Shown here: positions 52,382-63,853 of the stretch, piece by piece
How the letters are laid out: the number at the start of each line of letters is the position of its first letter
How positions within the stretch are numbered: position 1 is the stretch's first letter
DNA from: Phytophthora hibernalis
Taxonomy: Eukaryota; Oomycota; Peronosporomycetes; Peronosporales; Peronosporaceae
DNA: 64,000 bases
Assembly: GCA_012656075.1 (NCBI GenBank)
Contig: JAAKBF010000159.1
Coordinates: forward strand, 1,116,001-1,180,000
Direction: 5' to 3'
Program-made: the position numbers and the translations under genes
Notes under the pieces: generated by a model
Databases searched by the model: none
Told to the model about the DNA's origin: nothing
What the model saw: the letters and a program-made list of their open reading frames with translations, nothing else

Positions 52382-53656
52382 TCTAGGATCGAGTTGTTCT
52401 GCAGCAACTCTGCGAGTTTCATAGCATCCTCCGGTCGTTTCTTCTTTATTGTCTTCAGCTCATCATTGCGGTGCTTCACCATGACTCGAATCTGCTCATT
52501 TGTTGCCAGTTCCCTTTTGCTGTCATGCGCGAGCTTGGTGGAGGTATCGCACGCGCCGGTTTTGAGTTGTTATCCTTGAGACTGCGAGAGCGAGCAAGTG
52601 CTCGTGCAACAACTTTACTCTGCTCGGATCTGCTCACTTCTCTTACGACTGGATTCGACGTTGGTTCAGGGTTGCGGGTTCCCTTTGCAGCTTTCAACAT
52701 TTTGAGCAAAGCTAAGGTATAATTATCATCTGCACGATGGTCGTCCACTTCATGGGCTTGGCTTGCAACTGGCGGCTTCATTTCTTGTTCTGGGGATGAC
52801 GAGTTGTTATCATCCGAATTATCGAGAGCGGTGGCAATCGTTAGTGACTGCTGACCGTTTGCTGGATTCGTCACAGGAAGTATCGACTCCATAGTGACGG
52901 CTTGTTGGTTGACGAGCGTGTCAAATAGTTTGTTTGTACGACGGGTTGCACTTGCAACCGCGGTGGCTTCACATTCCGTAATATTTTGTAGAAGGGACTT
53001 TGTGATAGCTTCGTGAGAGTTATTTTCTGCATGCTGTCGCCGGACGATTGACTCGCAACGCTGCGAAAACTTGATTTGGGCTGGTATGAGCTTCTGAAAG
53101 TCTTCCATTTGACGCTCTACCTGTTTTAAAATCTCTTGACCTCGCGTTGCGACGGCAAGGCAAATTTCCGCTCTAACTTGCTCCATATGATCCGTAATCA
53201 CCTCCCGCATTCGCTGCCTGAAGCTGGGCCTTCAGCTGCTTGAATGATTCCTCCATCCAAAGGTCACTGACTTGAGCATGCTGAACTACATGGGCTTCAG
53301 CTATTGCTCGCGTTTGAGTCTGAGCCACGTCATTGGCGACTGAAATTGCCGATTGCAGTTTTGAATTGACATGCTGCTCAAGGGCAGCGGGATCGATCCG
53401 TGTTGCACGTATCATTTCTTCAAGCGCCTCGGTTCTAGTCTCTGCTTCGACTCGCGCCTGTTGCACGCGTGCTTCTGTGTTTAGTTGCTGCTGCTGAGCT
53501 TGAAGTTGCTGGTTTGCGTGCAGCCGTACTTGGTACGCTGCAATGTCTTGGGCTCGGGCCGATACGTTCGTGATGAACATACCAAGATCACGGTCCTTGA
53601 TTCGAGCGCTGGCTCCTCATCATACATCTCCAGTTCTTTTCTCCCTCCGAAGCCAT
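52382..53656 (-). CDS. coiled-coil protein, unknown function
   Basis: I do not recognise this gene. The ATG at 53656 (alternative 53580) leads to an acidic start, then DRDLGMFITNVSARAQDIAA. A long Gln/Ala/Glu coiled coil follows (LHANQQLQAQQQQLNTEAR and EQVRAEICLAVATRGQEILK), then a Ser/Asp-rich middle. The basic helical C-terminus contains MVKHRNDELKTIKKKRPEDA and KLAELLQNNSILE, with a stop at 52382. The frame slips near 53600, near 53200 and at the run 52560-52563; joined, about 425 residues. The low-repeat composition and the conserved-looking C-terminal helix support a host gene and not a transposon. It is flanked by an hAT fragment and a MULE region. Confidence 0.5.
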
Positions 53657-53941
53657 TGTGACTCTTTAAAGTCGCGTATTTTGCTGTCAGCTACCGCTTA
53701 AAACGTTGATGCTTGGTGGCGGGGGCAAATGCATTGGTCGAAAGCCTCACCAATAGCAGAAATGGATTATTTAATCCAATCCGGAGTTTATGTTGGGGTA
53801 GCAGTAAGGTCTTACTGTCGCCAGCCCAATTCGTGTTAATACTGGAATACCTCTGGGGATATGAACATCCCTCAACGGATAATTTCACGGTACTGCGTAA
53901 CTCTGATCCTGTAACCTGGATTAACATCCGTGCAACATTCA

Positions 53942-54180
53942 GCCACCGGGTCAGCCCCTGTCAGTCCACCACAAGCAACATTCAACCAGCAGGGCAGCTC
54001 CTGTCACTTCACACGAAACAGCACCTCGTTGATAAGCAAGCAACGGTACGTCGCAAGCTTGAACATCTCCAGCAGCTACTAGACCGGCACAACCACACAG
54101 AGCTCTCTACAGTCCTCGACAGGGGGACATCGCTAGATCAGGTCTTTAGCTCTACAGTAGGCGGTGCTTCAACTTCCTAA
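53942..54180 (+). other. open coding-like segment, possible last exon
   Basis: The plus-strand frame ends at a TAA at 54178 and is helical: LLSLHTKQHLVDKQATVRRK, then LEHLQQLLDRHNHTELSTVL. It has no ATG of its own, so it could be the final exon of a gene divergent from the coiled-coil gene. No splice site upstream was convincing. Confidence 0.25.
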
Positions 54181-56270
54181 AGATGCATGTGCATTTTGGT
54201 GCTGGAGAAACATTTTAAAAAATACAGCACATCTAAGACGATCTGGTTAGGCGGGCCGGTATTATAATACTGAAGCCGGTATGTGTGGTCCGGTATCAGT
54301 GGTCCGGTATTACTGAAACCGGTAATACCGAGCCCTATCATGGGGCGGATTGATATTAACTCGGATTGCCCCTAACAACCCGCCAAATATGGCTGTTTTA
54401 TACGGTATTTGAGAAGCCAATGTATTCCGGTAGTTTTTCGTTTGATATTAAATAAACAGTGCTCTAAGACCGATATAAGACAAACTACATCGTTCCAGTC
54501 GTGTTTACATTGCTGACCTAGTTCTAACGCATTGAGGCGCTGAAAATCGCATCTCCGTGAAGAAATTGCATGTATCGCAATTAGAAGAGTACAAATGCAA
54601 CATAAAACAAGGATTTGACACATAAAATGAACCGACATGTAGCCGTTGTGGACGTAAAATTCCATTTTATCAGCAGTTTTGCCATTTCGAAGCATTTCAT
54701 CTCCCTACTTCTTACTGAGACTTGAAACTTCGTAACCTACGGTTTCAGACCTATGTGAACAGGCATACCAATTTCAAAGCGATAGCAGGCCTCCTTCGTA
54801 GGACCCCGTACAGACCATGCGGCCTGTTAGGGGCAATGCGTGTAAATACGAGGATTGACAGATTCGAGCCTTGGTACTCCGGATTGTTGCTCTTCGTTCG
54901 CTCACTCGTTATTCCTCGTATCAACGGCCCGCTGTCAGCTTCTGAATTGTCGCCCAGACCACAATAATGTCCAGTGTGTGGAAGGCTTGGCGATGACCAT
55001 CGCTCGACCCGTCCGGAGAACCTGCACCTGGGTGATTTGGGCAAGTACCTGTCGGAACAACAGCAACGCCGTACCTGGCAAACAAAACGGCGACGAGAGC
55101 GTTGTGAGCGAAAACGAGGTGGAGAGCCTACCTACGCGTATAATTTTGACGTCGCACCAGTACCCGACTGAGCAGCATCGACATATGTTTTGCCGCGCAT
55201 GCCTGGCGGGTAAATACAGCGACGAGGGTGCAGTGAGAGAGATCGAGGTGTGCACATACGCTGGTGTTGCACCTGTTTGGTCCGTCTGGGTATACAATAA
55301 CTGTTGGTATTACAGTACTATCCCTCGTTATGCGCACCTCAATAATCCAATACCCCGTCAAATCAGTTTAGAAATCATTGCAATTTAAACCAAATCGCTG
55401 CAATATTTTTGTTCAATATCTAATCCCTCTAAAATCACTTTGCCGAAACCACTGCGCATAACGAGGGTAGCACTGTACTATTTTTACTGATACTTGTAAT
55501 CTGATACGTAGTACATTAGTATTAGAAAATACATAATTAATGTATTATATAGAAAAGTGTTGAAAAATAGTAAGCGAGCGATAAAATATTATATGCTCGA
55601 CAGGCGGTCGTCTACAGTGCAGTGCGAAGCAGGCGCAGCACACGTATTAATATTCGTGTCTCCTGCAAGCGTGTGCATACCGGGTTTTATTCGTGGGTTG
55701 CTATCCCAGCCTTCGCAACGCTCTCGTCATTGCTAAAATGTACCCTGCTCCTTACTGGTATGAACTCGTCGCCCTCATTGGGATACGTCTTCGTTTAGTG
55801 ATGTTCATTGATGTCGAAGTTGATACTATCCAGATAACGGCGTCCTATGTGAGCCCAACACGCTTCCTCTGCGCCAAAGTGTTAACTCACCTTCACTGAC
55901 ATACTTGTGGCATTACATAGTCAATGCGCCAGATGAAATCTTACAACTCGCACTAAACATTTCAACTGTTGAGGTCCTCAACTTGAGGCATCCGAAGGAG
56001 AAAACCTTACATCTAAAATAACCAACTGCACATCTAAACCATAATAGACCTGAACTGAAGCAAATGGGGTTGCTATGAACACGTGTTGTTGTGTTGAAAA
56101 CAGCACTTCAAAGATTTGCAAGATGTTATTGCAGATGTTTCTACCGGTATACTGGTATTTATTATAATTATCTGAGGGGCCATTGCGTACTCCACACCAT
56201 GCCAAGTGATCGAGGTGTGCTCGAGCGGACAGCTAGCAGGTAAATGCTCTCTGAGCGCCGATATTTGGTA
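54181..56270. other. intergenic region, no recognised gene
   Basis: The stretch 54245-54335 has five GCCGGTAT/TCCGGTAT motifs and a hairpin, GGTATTAC-7 nt-GGTAATACC (about 54306-54330). The section 54720-55390 is GC-richer with open frames on both strands, none recognisable. 55390-56270 is AT-rich. Nothing else could be supported. Confidence 0.4.
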
Positions 56271-56379
56271 CTGTGATCACGACCGATGCGACGAATTGCA
56301 CTATCTTTCTCTGGACAAAACAATCGTTGTTAGTGAAGGAAATATATTTTAATTCGACCTTAGCGTTGCATTACATTTC

Positions 56380-58100
56380 TCTATTCTCTTTGAAGAGAAT
56401 GTCCAATGACGCGTGGTCTACCACCACTGCGACCGAACGTGGCAGCAGTTCTAGGTCGGCTTGCTCCACGCCGTGAATTAGCCGTACCAGCTGAATGTCC
56501 ACTATTGTGACCCCGAACGACCACTGAATTTCTGCGTCCTCCTCTGCGAGTAGAATCTCGGCCCCGACTTCCACCTCTACCCCCACGAACGCTAAGTCGC
56601 GTCGAATGAGCTGCACTGTTCACCACGTTAGCATTTATATTGCGACGGATTCTGCGGTTCACTAGCTGTCGAGGTTCTTGTTTTCAACCAGGGATTTTAA
56701 TTTTGCGCGTCTTCATTGCAACCAGTAAGTGGATACAGAAAGCGTACTTGAAAAACGCGCGACAAGGACACGAGCGTTGAGTCACATTTACTATCCATCC
56801 TTGGGTTGGTTGTCCCAAACGTTCCATGCGGCGCTTGTTGACCTCTTTTTTATTCTGTGCGTCCGCTCTGTCTTCAGCACTTTTAAAGATTTGAACAATT
56901 AAAACAGCCTCTGTGGTGAGGAATTCATCAAGCAGAAATCGAATATCGTACTGAGGCTCAGTAACCAGGATGCTAGTAGTGTTGTATAGTTTTTCCCCTC
57001 CCCACTAACTTCTCAGCAGGCTTTGACTTAAGCGAAAAACCACCAGCGCGAATAGAGTGATGCTTGCATAGAAGCAGAATCTTCTTCACTAGTTCTCCGG
57101 CTTTCATCCGAACACGCAGAGTGTAGTCGCTTAATTAACTTGTTAAATGTTTCGGCGGGATAGTTTGTTTTCGAAAACCCAGGGGTGACACAAAGCCCTG
57201 CCAGTTTTTGTATCGAGATAAAATCCACTCCTTCTTCAGGTATTTCACAAATTCGTCTAGAGATTCGCATTCGGACCACTTTAACAAAGCAGAGTCTTTG
57301 AATCGTTCGTATTCCGCTCGATCACGAGAGTAATGCATCTCGTTCAGATATTTGTGAGCCAAATAAGTAGCCCAGTCTGACAGCCCACTCAGCTTTTCTC
57401 TGACATTTTTACCACATGAAACCAGCACATCAAGTACGTAGCTTCCATATCCGATGCAATAACTTTCTGAAATGCGTTGTACTGAGCGTCTGCTGCATCC
57501 GCCATGAAGAACCGAATTGTCATCTGCTTTCCAACCACAAGCAAAAATGGTGTGAAATCGCGTTGAGAGGTGCGGAGTAGTACGTCGAGAGACCATGAAC
57601 AGTGCAACTGGAAAAAATGACCTAGATGCGTCAGTAATTCCACACACGAAAACGGGGTATTCAATCGAATTGACTTTGAAAGTCGCATCCATATGAAACA
57701 AGAAGGTTCCGGGATCTCGGTCCAGTTGGCAAAGCATTTGCTTCGTCGAGAAGGCCAATACGAAAAGGTCTTCGTCAGTTCCTTACCCTAGAACCGGATC
57801 GCCCTCATCATTTACATCATACCCGAAAGTAAAAGGCGTGAAGTCATATAAATTCTCTCCGTACTGTGCGTCTTTCGAAAAAGTGATGACGTCGTCGGGA
57901 GAGTCGAAGTGGTGAAGCCTGGACTTCTTATAGTTGTACACGAAGTTTTGTATAGTTTGCAAGGCGGGGTAGTTGTTTGAGTTTAGGAAAAACTGATCGA
58001 TCAACTCGTTTAAAATCCGATTGGGGTCATCGAGTTTTTGCCATCTTGCGAACCTCGGATTTCATGACGCGCGTGAAGGGCCTCTGATGTGGTGACCCGA
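56380..58100 (-). pseudogene. MULE-type transposase, frame-broken
   Basis: 57758-57135 has FLFHMDATFKVNSIEYPVFV and CGITDASRSFFPVALFMVS, the first catalytic block of MULE DDE transposases. In another frame (57688-57389) it continues DFTPFLLVVGKQMTIRFFMA, DAADAQYNAFQKV and TYLMCWFHVVK, the second D block and the C/H motif. Back in frame come LSGLSDWATYLAHKYLNEMH and helices. 57279-57028 has SKTNYPAETFNKLIKRLHS, the block near the catalytic E. 56662-56381 is an Arg/Gly-rich tail (RGGRGGSRGRDSTRRGGRR). Upstream 58004-57783 is coding-like. Cut-and-paste transposase remnant; terminal inverted repeats not found. Confidence 0.7.
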
Positions 58101-59540
58101 CTTGGCTAGAAATGCTGACCGTGCTCGTAAAAGTCGTAAATATCGGTTTGAAGACAGCACAACATCTTCACCCAGTTCGAACAAGCCCTTCTCTGCTCTT
58201 TGCATGTTGCCGAAGCACAGTACCACATTTTGTATCGCATTTTGTGATCATCATAGTTGGAGGGACAAACGGAGCATCGCTTTTAGGTTGGCGTAGGCAA
58301 GAAGGGAGCGCAGTGTGTCCAATTTCTCGTCCGCTGCTCGTTCACCATGTACACGAGCCGTATGCTGCCAGGCGTATTCAAACCCATGTCATTGGGCTAC
58401 AAACCAAATGCAATATGAGCTTTTACCAAATAACTAGCGTACATACATAAATAGACGCAAAACCACCAACGTCGATGCGGCGAATGTCCGGGCTCTTTAA
58501 GACAGGGTAATTCGAGGCGCCTCACTCACAGTACCTATTTTAAGGTCTCCGTTCATGCCTTGCAATAGCAATAACGTCTTTCCAAAGGACCTACTCGCGT
58601 TCTTGATATCCGGTCGGGCTAGCTGGGTGCATAAGATCGCACCATGACGTTAAGACTGACACAAATATGCCATGCGCATTGAAGACCATTCTAGCAAAAT
58701 CATGCTGCCCCAGAACTACCCCAGAACTAACCTTGGCAATAGTCAAACTGGATTTCGGAGAAGCTGGAGCTTATTCGATGGATGATTTTGGACAGTATAG
58801 TCCTTTTGAGGAGTTCTGGCTAGGGTGTACCGTGTACATTTACAGTATAGCTAACTGTACATGTTTTTTACGGTTAGTAAGTGTGTAGTAAAAATCAGAA
58901 ACATGTCTGTGGCCGCAAATCAAGGTAAATCGAGAAGTTCTGTAGTCTCCCATAATTGTTTTCAGAGACTCGGAACTCTGTAAACTGAATAGTTTCCTGC
59001 TCATTCGTGATAGAGAAAAAACATTCCTGGACTATTTTTGGTGATATCCGGATAGCATACGCTTCGGCTGTGCGAGTGGTTAATCTGCTTGGGCGGCTTT
59101 GGACAGCCGCGTTCCTCGCAGCATAGTATTGTCTACCACTTTGCGCATTTGTTACAGGGGTAATCATAAACTCTCATACCTTATAATATAAGGTACTTTA
59201 CTGTAAAGTTCATGTTAGTACAGAGTTCCCGGTAAAGGGAGAAAGGTGGGACCAATAAATTCTGCCAGGTTAAAAGATTTGCAAACGGATTTATATCAGG
59301 GTAGAGCAAGGATTGTGACAACTGTACTGATTTTGCAAGGTAAATAACTGATTACGGTTCTCCCTTTGCCTGTAAGTGTCAAGTGAGGGCCATATACAGC
59401 AAAACAGCCAAGCCTAGTTTTGGCCGTAACATCCCCTACTGCGGACACAACACTGGATCAGCACTCTTTATTTACTCTAGGGAAGGAGTCATCTCTCGCA
59501 ATACCTATATTAAATGACTTCGATGCCTCTCCATTAGCTT
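58101..59540. other. mostly noncoding, one short coding-like frame
   Basis: Only 59167-58895 (minus) has protein-like composition (AEAYAIRISPKIVQECFFSI, QETIQFTEFRVSENNYG); no family is recognised. The remainder has no supported gene. It lies between two oppositely oriented MULE-type fragments and may hold their ends. Confidence 0.35.
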
Positions 59541-59559
59541 AAAGGAGGTAATAGAGGGA

Positions 59560-60560
59560 TTTCCCTCTATTAAGAATGGTGCTCGGCGAGGCACGCGTTA
59601 GAAGCAAACTGGGTGAAGTGAAGCTGTCCAAACCCGACATGTTCAACAGAACAAAAGTTAACTCCTGGAAGACAAATGCATTTATCGATGTTTACTATTC
59701 TGCTCTTCGTGCAGAATCCGAAGCGGAATTTGAAAGGTGTCGAACATTGTTGCAGGAGTTGGACAGTTCCTTGGTGAAATACCTGGACAACACGTGGTGG
59801 AAGTAAAAGGAGAAGTTAGTGAAGTGCTGGACCGACAGGTACATGCACTTCGGCTGCCTCGATACGTCGACTGTAGAAGGCACGCATGCGAATATTAAGC
59901 GTTGGTTGGACTCGTCAAAGGGCAGTATCCTGACCGTGTTCATCAAATTGTTGCCGTGGTGGGAAGCCGCGGCCAAGGTTGTCAGTCTGGACGCTCAACG
60001 TGACGAAAGTACAGTATCCTACAGATTATAGTGATCCTGTATTTACAAATGTTGTGAACAAGATCACGGTGCATGCGCTAAACGACACTCAACGGATATG
60101 GAAGCAAGCGATTAAGCACGTACACGCCTGCTACCGAGACCCTACTAAGGAAGCGGAGCTGAAAGCTTGCTCTGGTTCTTTTCGAAGATGTCATGGTCGT
60201 CCTTGCGTTCACGAGATGGTTAGAATTTACCAGGCGGAGTACTTCAGCCTCACCATTTCGATCGCCACTGGTGGATCCGTAGCAGCAGTGTTGTTGTTGA
60301 TGTTGAAGGCATATTAGAGCCTGCAACTCGATCAAACCGTCGCTGTGCATCCGGTAAGAAGAAGTCGCACCGAGCTGGATTTGGTGCGTACAGCACTCGA
60401 CGTGAATTTTCCCAGTTTGAAATTATATCCGCATCAGAGTCAAGCGAAGTACACCAGGCACAAATTGATCGTACGAGCCTAATCGACAGTTTACATGTCG
60501 AAGCGTATCTCCCTCCGCGTTCGTGGGGCTACGCAGGGTTGAATTAATTAATTGTGTCAG
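59560..60560 (+). pseudogene. MULE/FAR1-type transposase C-terminal half with SWIM-like motif
   Basis: 59576-59806 has KVNSWKTNAFIDVYYSALRA and a TAA at 59804. The next frame (59819-60031) has KCWTDRYMHFGCLDTSTVEG and THANIKRWLDSSKGSILTVF, the block with catalytic Glu typical of MULE/FAR1 proteins. 59979-60317 has ACSGSFRRCHGRPCVHEMVR, a CxnCxH-type SWIM zinc finger (C...PCVHE). The N-terminal half is absent. Orientation is opposite to the MULE fragment at 56380-58100, so it is a separate remnant. Confidence 0.55.
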
Positions 60561-60636
60561 CATCTTTATTATGACTCCATGCGTTGATCACGGTCGGCAC
60601 CTTTCCGGATTCGGTAGATTTCTAGAGGTTGAAGAA

Positions 60637-61087
60637 TTATTTTGTGCACAACGCGTTGATGGAGACTACCGAGTTCTCGTCCAGCGCGTTGATCCACTTG
60701 TCGGGTAAGTAGTAGATAACATGGTCGGCGCCCTGCGAAGTGGTCAGAGCAAGGGTGCGGTGGCTGCACGTGGTAACAACCAGAGCACCCAGCACCTTGT
60801 CGGCCTGGATCACACGATGAATATGCGCCGGCCCCGCTGCAGCTTGCTCGATGCCACCAGAGCCTGTCAGCTTGTACAGCTTGACACCGACACGCCCGCC
60901 ACCTCGTTGAAGAGCAACGACTTGTTGCTGAAGCCATCATCGCCTTTGTGAATTAGGCGCGCTACAAACAGCACATGGTCGCACTTTTTGTGCCCCGATG
61001 CTCCGAAGTTCGATGCTCCGAAGATTTCCCCCTTGCTGTGCCTTCCGTCCAAATCATACGAAAGGGATAGGAAAGGGATAGACCAGT
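60637..61087 (-). pseudogene. unrecognised protein fragment
   Basis: The minus frames read LDGRHSKGEIFGASNFGASG, HKKCDHVLFVARLIHKGDDG and FSNKSLLFNEVAGVSV. After a one-base slip near 60880 they read KLYKLTGSGGIEQAAAGPAH, DKVLGALVVTTCSHRTLALT and YYLPDKWINALDENSVVSIN, with a TAA at 60637. The composition is that of a real globular protein. No family is recognised and no ATG start is visible. A short duplication (GATGCTCCGAAGTTC / GATGCTCCGAAGATT) at about 61000 encodes the doubled FGAS. Confidence 0.4.
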
Positions 61088-62028
61088 TCCTGAAGCCGCA
61101 CAGTTCATTTTACACGGTTGTAGAATACGTGCAAGGCTTTTATTTTAGGAATTAAAATAAACACAGTTGTTAGTGTAGTTGTAAGGACCCATGGTTTAGA
61201 TCTACAGATTAACCTGTCCTAAATGATACCTGACAAAACCTGATACACTGCTATATCTGATACAAAATCGATCCACCGACTTGGTACATGTAGTTAGTAA
61301 AAGGAATGGAGTAAATCTGATACCTATCGAACCTGATATCTGATAGCCGATTTGGCTCGATTTGATACTACCTAGCTGGGGTTAAAGTAGTTCGTAATGG
61401 ATGTCTGAGTAGTTTTCTCTTCTTGGTCGAGACAAATGTCCTCGGGCACTCGTAGCTGTAGCTTCCAAGGGTCTTTCAGCAGCTTTTCATCGAGTTCAGG
61501 GTGCTCGGGCAGCAAAATGCCGTAGTATCAGATGGTTACGATTACTAACTTACCTGCTATCAAGTGGTGGTTGTAGCTTGAACTATCGCTACCGTCTGCT
61601 GCCAAATTTGATAGTATTGCTATACTTGATACGGCCGTTGTCCCCGGATGCTATCAGGTGTGCCAGGTTAATCTTCTCCATCCGAAGACGACATTGCCAA
61701 AACCGTGTGCAACCGTTTGTCACGGATCGTATTAATCCATGCGTCAAGCAGACCACAATATCCGACACGTGCCTCCAGCCTGCCGTGGTTCTGCACCGAC
61801 AAATTACATGTTAACGTTAGTCGATGATCAGTCTCATTTCGCCAATTTCACGATCTTGAGTCACCCGAATTGGTTCAGAGGAAAATGAAAAACGCGTGCC
61901 ACCTCAAGTCAACCCTCTATGCACAAGCTTGCCATCTTTTCGGAACTCATCGATTGCAGAGGGCAACAAGAGATCGACCATGTAGTGGGTTCTTCTTGGT
62001 CTCCTTCTGAAGCAGCCGTGCTTCAATT
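61088..62028. other. intergenic, CTGATAC-rich with a broken coding piece
   Basis: Many CTGATAC/TTGATAC motifs occur on both strands between 61218 and 61670, suggesting an old noncoding repeat. One coding-like piece lies within it (61372-61527). The minus strand at about 61640-61810 also reads NHGRLEARVGYCGLLDAWIN, unrecognised. Confidence 0.35.
61372..61527 (-). pseudogene. C-terminal exon-like fragment with PIP-box-like end
   Basis: The minus frame reads LLPEHPELDEKLLKDPWKLQ, then LRVPEDICLDQEEK, and ends QTSITNYFNPS before a TAG. QxxIxxYF is the PCNA-interacting (PIP-box) pattern, often at protein C-termini. A GTAAGT donor-like site lies upstream at about 61550. The parent protein is unknown. 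It could be a repair or replication protein or a transposase end. Confidence 0.3.
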
Positions 62029-62044
62029 TGTCATTCTGCAATTT
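62029..62044 (+). promoter_or_regulatory. oomycete initiator element of elicitin-like gene 1
   Basis: TGTCATTCTGCAATTT matches the oomycete initiator GCTCATTYYNCAWTTT at all but the first two positions. It lies 59-74 bp upstream of the ATG. Confidence 0.65.
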
Positions 62045-62102
62045 GCTTTCAAGCAACGACATCGACCCCACGACACCGTCGACTCTTCTACCTCCTCCCA
62101 AC

Positions 62103-62815
62103 ATGAAGGCTGTCATTTCCTCGCTTCTGCTGAGTGCTGTCGCCGTGGCTAGCGCTACTAACTGCGACGAAAGCGTGCTTACTGAGATTGCTAATACTGC
62201 GGATGCTTCTACGTGCAAGAGTGCTAGTCGCTTCGTGGTCCCAGTCGAATCGACCGAAAACAATATCATCATCGACTGGGAGCCATTCTGCGTCAGCGAG
62301 GCGTGCCGACGGGTCCTAAGCGGCCTCGGAAAATACAGGAATGCTCAATCGATGGTTCCGGTCTTCACCAGAGCGTTGTTGACCCGATTGTTGATGTCTG
62401 CAACGCTACCAGAGCGCTCAGAGCGGCTGATGGGTCTCACATGCACAGCCCCGGCATGGATATGGGCTCGTCCTCAGCTGAAGCAGAGGACTCTCATGAA
62501 GCGACGTCATCTTCCACGGCATCGTCGGGTGCGGAGGATTCGCATGAGACGACTTCTTCAACCGCTGTATCAGCTGAAGCGGGGTATGAAAAGTCGCACG
62601 ACCATACCAGCAGCACTGCCAGTAGCTCCACCGGAACCACCACTACCACCTCGACGAGCAAGTCCGGCGATAGCTCCACCGGTTCCAAAAAAACGACTAG
62701 CAGCAACTCGACGTCAAACACCCAAGCCCCAGCCGCCTCGAGCACGTCGTCGGCGACGTCGATCTCGATCGCTGCTGGATCGGTTTTCCTGGCGGCTGCA
62801 GCTGTCTTCTTGTGA
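62103..62815 (+). CDS. elicitin-like secreted protein with long Ser/Thr-rich stalk
   Basis: The ATG at 62103 starts a signal peptide (MKAVISSLLLSAVAVASA). The following domain has the elicitin spacing of cysteines: two near the N-terminus, an FC...EAC pair, and EC and VC after the frame break, six in total. Elicitins bind sterols and many plants recognise them. The C-terminal half is a Ser/Thr/Glu-rich stalk (for example HTSSTASSSTGTTTTTSTSK) and a hydrophobic end (SIAAGSVFLAAAAVFL), typical of GPI-anchored cell-wall-spanning forms. One base appears to be missing in the A run at 62330-62333, after which the downstream frame (62303-62815) carries on; otherwise intact. The initiator is 59 bp upstream and the paralogue lies 530 bp downstream. 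Confidence 0.75.
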
Positions 62816-63276
62816 GCACATGAGTACCATCTGTGCAGTCACGTGTGACTGTCTATGGAGCTTAAACCTCTCTGCATAATACACTTCGCAGCTGTGCTGC
62901 TTGAGACTTTTCCGTTGACGACTTATCCGTTGTTTGTTGCACTAAGCAGGACAAAAAACATTCTCTGAGCGGTTTAAGACCACTATTCTGAACGTTTGAG
63001 CAACATCGTCCGTAGGACTCTGGAATATTCACAATAATGAAATATGCACAACAGACTAGGGATCAGTTTCGCCAGCATGACGCCTATGATCTGTTTCTAG
63101 GAGGATTCCTTCCTTTCCACGGCTCAACGCTTCAACGACGCGTTCTGACTTTACCGTCTCTGTACTCGCAACCCGGAGCGTGTGGAGAGAATACCAAAAG
63201 CCACATGGTCTGAACCAGCCCACACTCTCTTGGTTTTGTGAGGGTAACATCAACCTCCGACGAGGTGCCAACCTTT
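62816..63276. other. intergenic region between elicitin-like genes
   Basis: No coding sequence supported. It holds the 3' region of gene 1 and the promoter of gene 2. Confidence 0.5.
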
Positions 63277-63292
63277 GCTCACTCCTCAATTC
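63277..63292 (+). promoter_or_regulatory. oomycete initiator element of elicitin-like gene 2
   Basis: GCTCACTCCTCAATTC matches GCTCATTYYNCAWTTT closely, 52-67 bp upstream of the ATG at 63344. Confidence 0.6.
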
Positions 63293-63343
63293 ACCTCAAG
63301 TACCCCACTCCGGTCCGACCAATCCCCCAAAATTCTCTCCGAG

Positions 63344-63853
63344 ATGTCTTCTCTGACTTCGTTCGTGCTGATCGGCCTTGCCTTCGCTGCTTCGGTCAAC
63401 GCTGAGGACTGCTCCACGGAAGCCTTGATGAACCTTGCGAGTAACACGAATCTGGCAAGCTGCACGGCTGAGACCGGTATCAGCGTGTCGACCATCTCAA
63501 CGCTCTCCCAAGACGATATCATGTCAGTGTGTGAGAGCACCGCCTGCATGGCTCTCATGAACGACGTTGCTTCTTTGGGACTTGGTGACTGCACGATCCC
63601 GGGCTCCAACGTCTCTGTGCAGAGTGACGTCCTCGATTCCGTCACCTCAATGTGCGGTGGTAGTGGCTCAATGGGATCGATGAACATGGCCGGCTCGTCA
63701 TCGTCGACTGGAACCACCAACGTTGGGGACAGCAGCTCGAGCAGTGACCAGGTCTCTGGAGGAAGTGGCTCGAGCTCCAAGAGCAGTGCTGCGACTGTGA
63801 CGATCGGATTCGTCTCGACGATTGTTGTGGCTGTTGTCGCGATGATCCTGTAG
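63344..63853 (+). CDS. elicitin-like secreted, GPI-anchored protein
   Basis: The frame is intact from the ATG at 63344 to a TAG at 63851, 169 residues. The signal peptide, MSSLTSFVLIGLAFAASVNA, is followed by an elicitin domain with six cysteines (EDC, ASC, SVC, TAC, GDC, SMC), expected to form three disulfides. A Ser/Gly-rich linker (GSSSSTGTTNVGDSSSSSDQ) and a hydrophobic tail (TIGFVSTIVVAVVAMIL) follow, indicating GPI anchoring. Elicitin-like proteins carry sterols for sterol-auxotrophic oomycetes and can be perceived by plants. The domain is divergent from the small canonical elicitins, so an elicitin-like (ELL) subgroup is likely. It is tandem with 62103-62815. Confidence 0.85.
   Translation: MSSLTSFVLIGLAFAASVNAEDCSTEALMNLASNTNLASCTAETGISVSTISTLSQDDIMSVCESTACMALMNDVASLGLGDCTIPGSNVSVQSDVLDSVTSMCGGSGSMGSMNMAGSSSSTGTTNVGDSSSSSDQVSGGSGSSSKSSAATVTIGFVSTIVVAVVAMIL

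Noticed and set aside
54720..55390. Overlapping open frames of about 80-180 codons on both strands
   Set aside because: No motif, no good start, and both strands equally open; not enough to call a gene.
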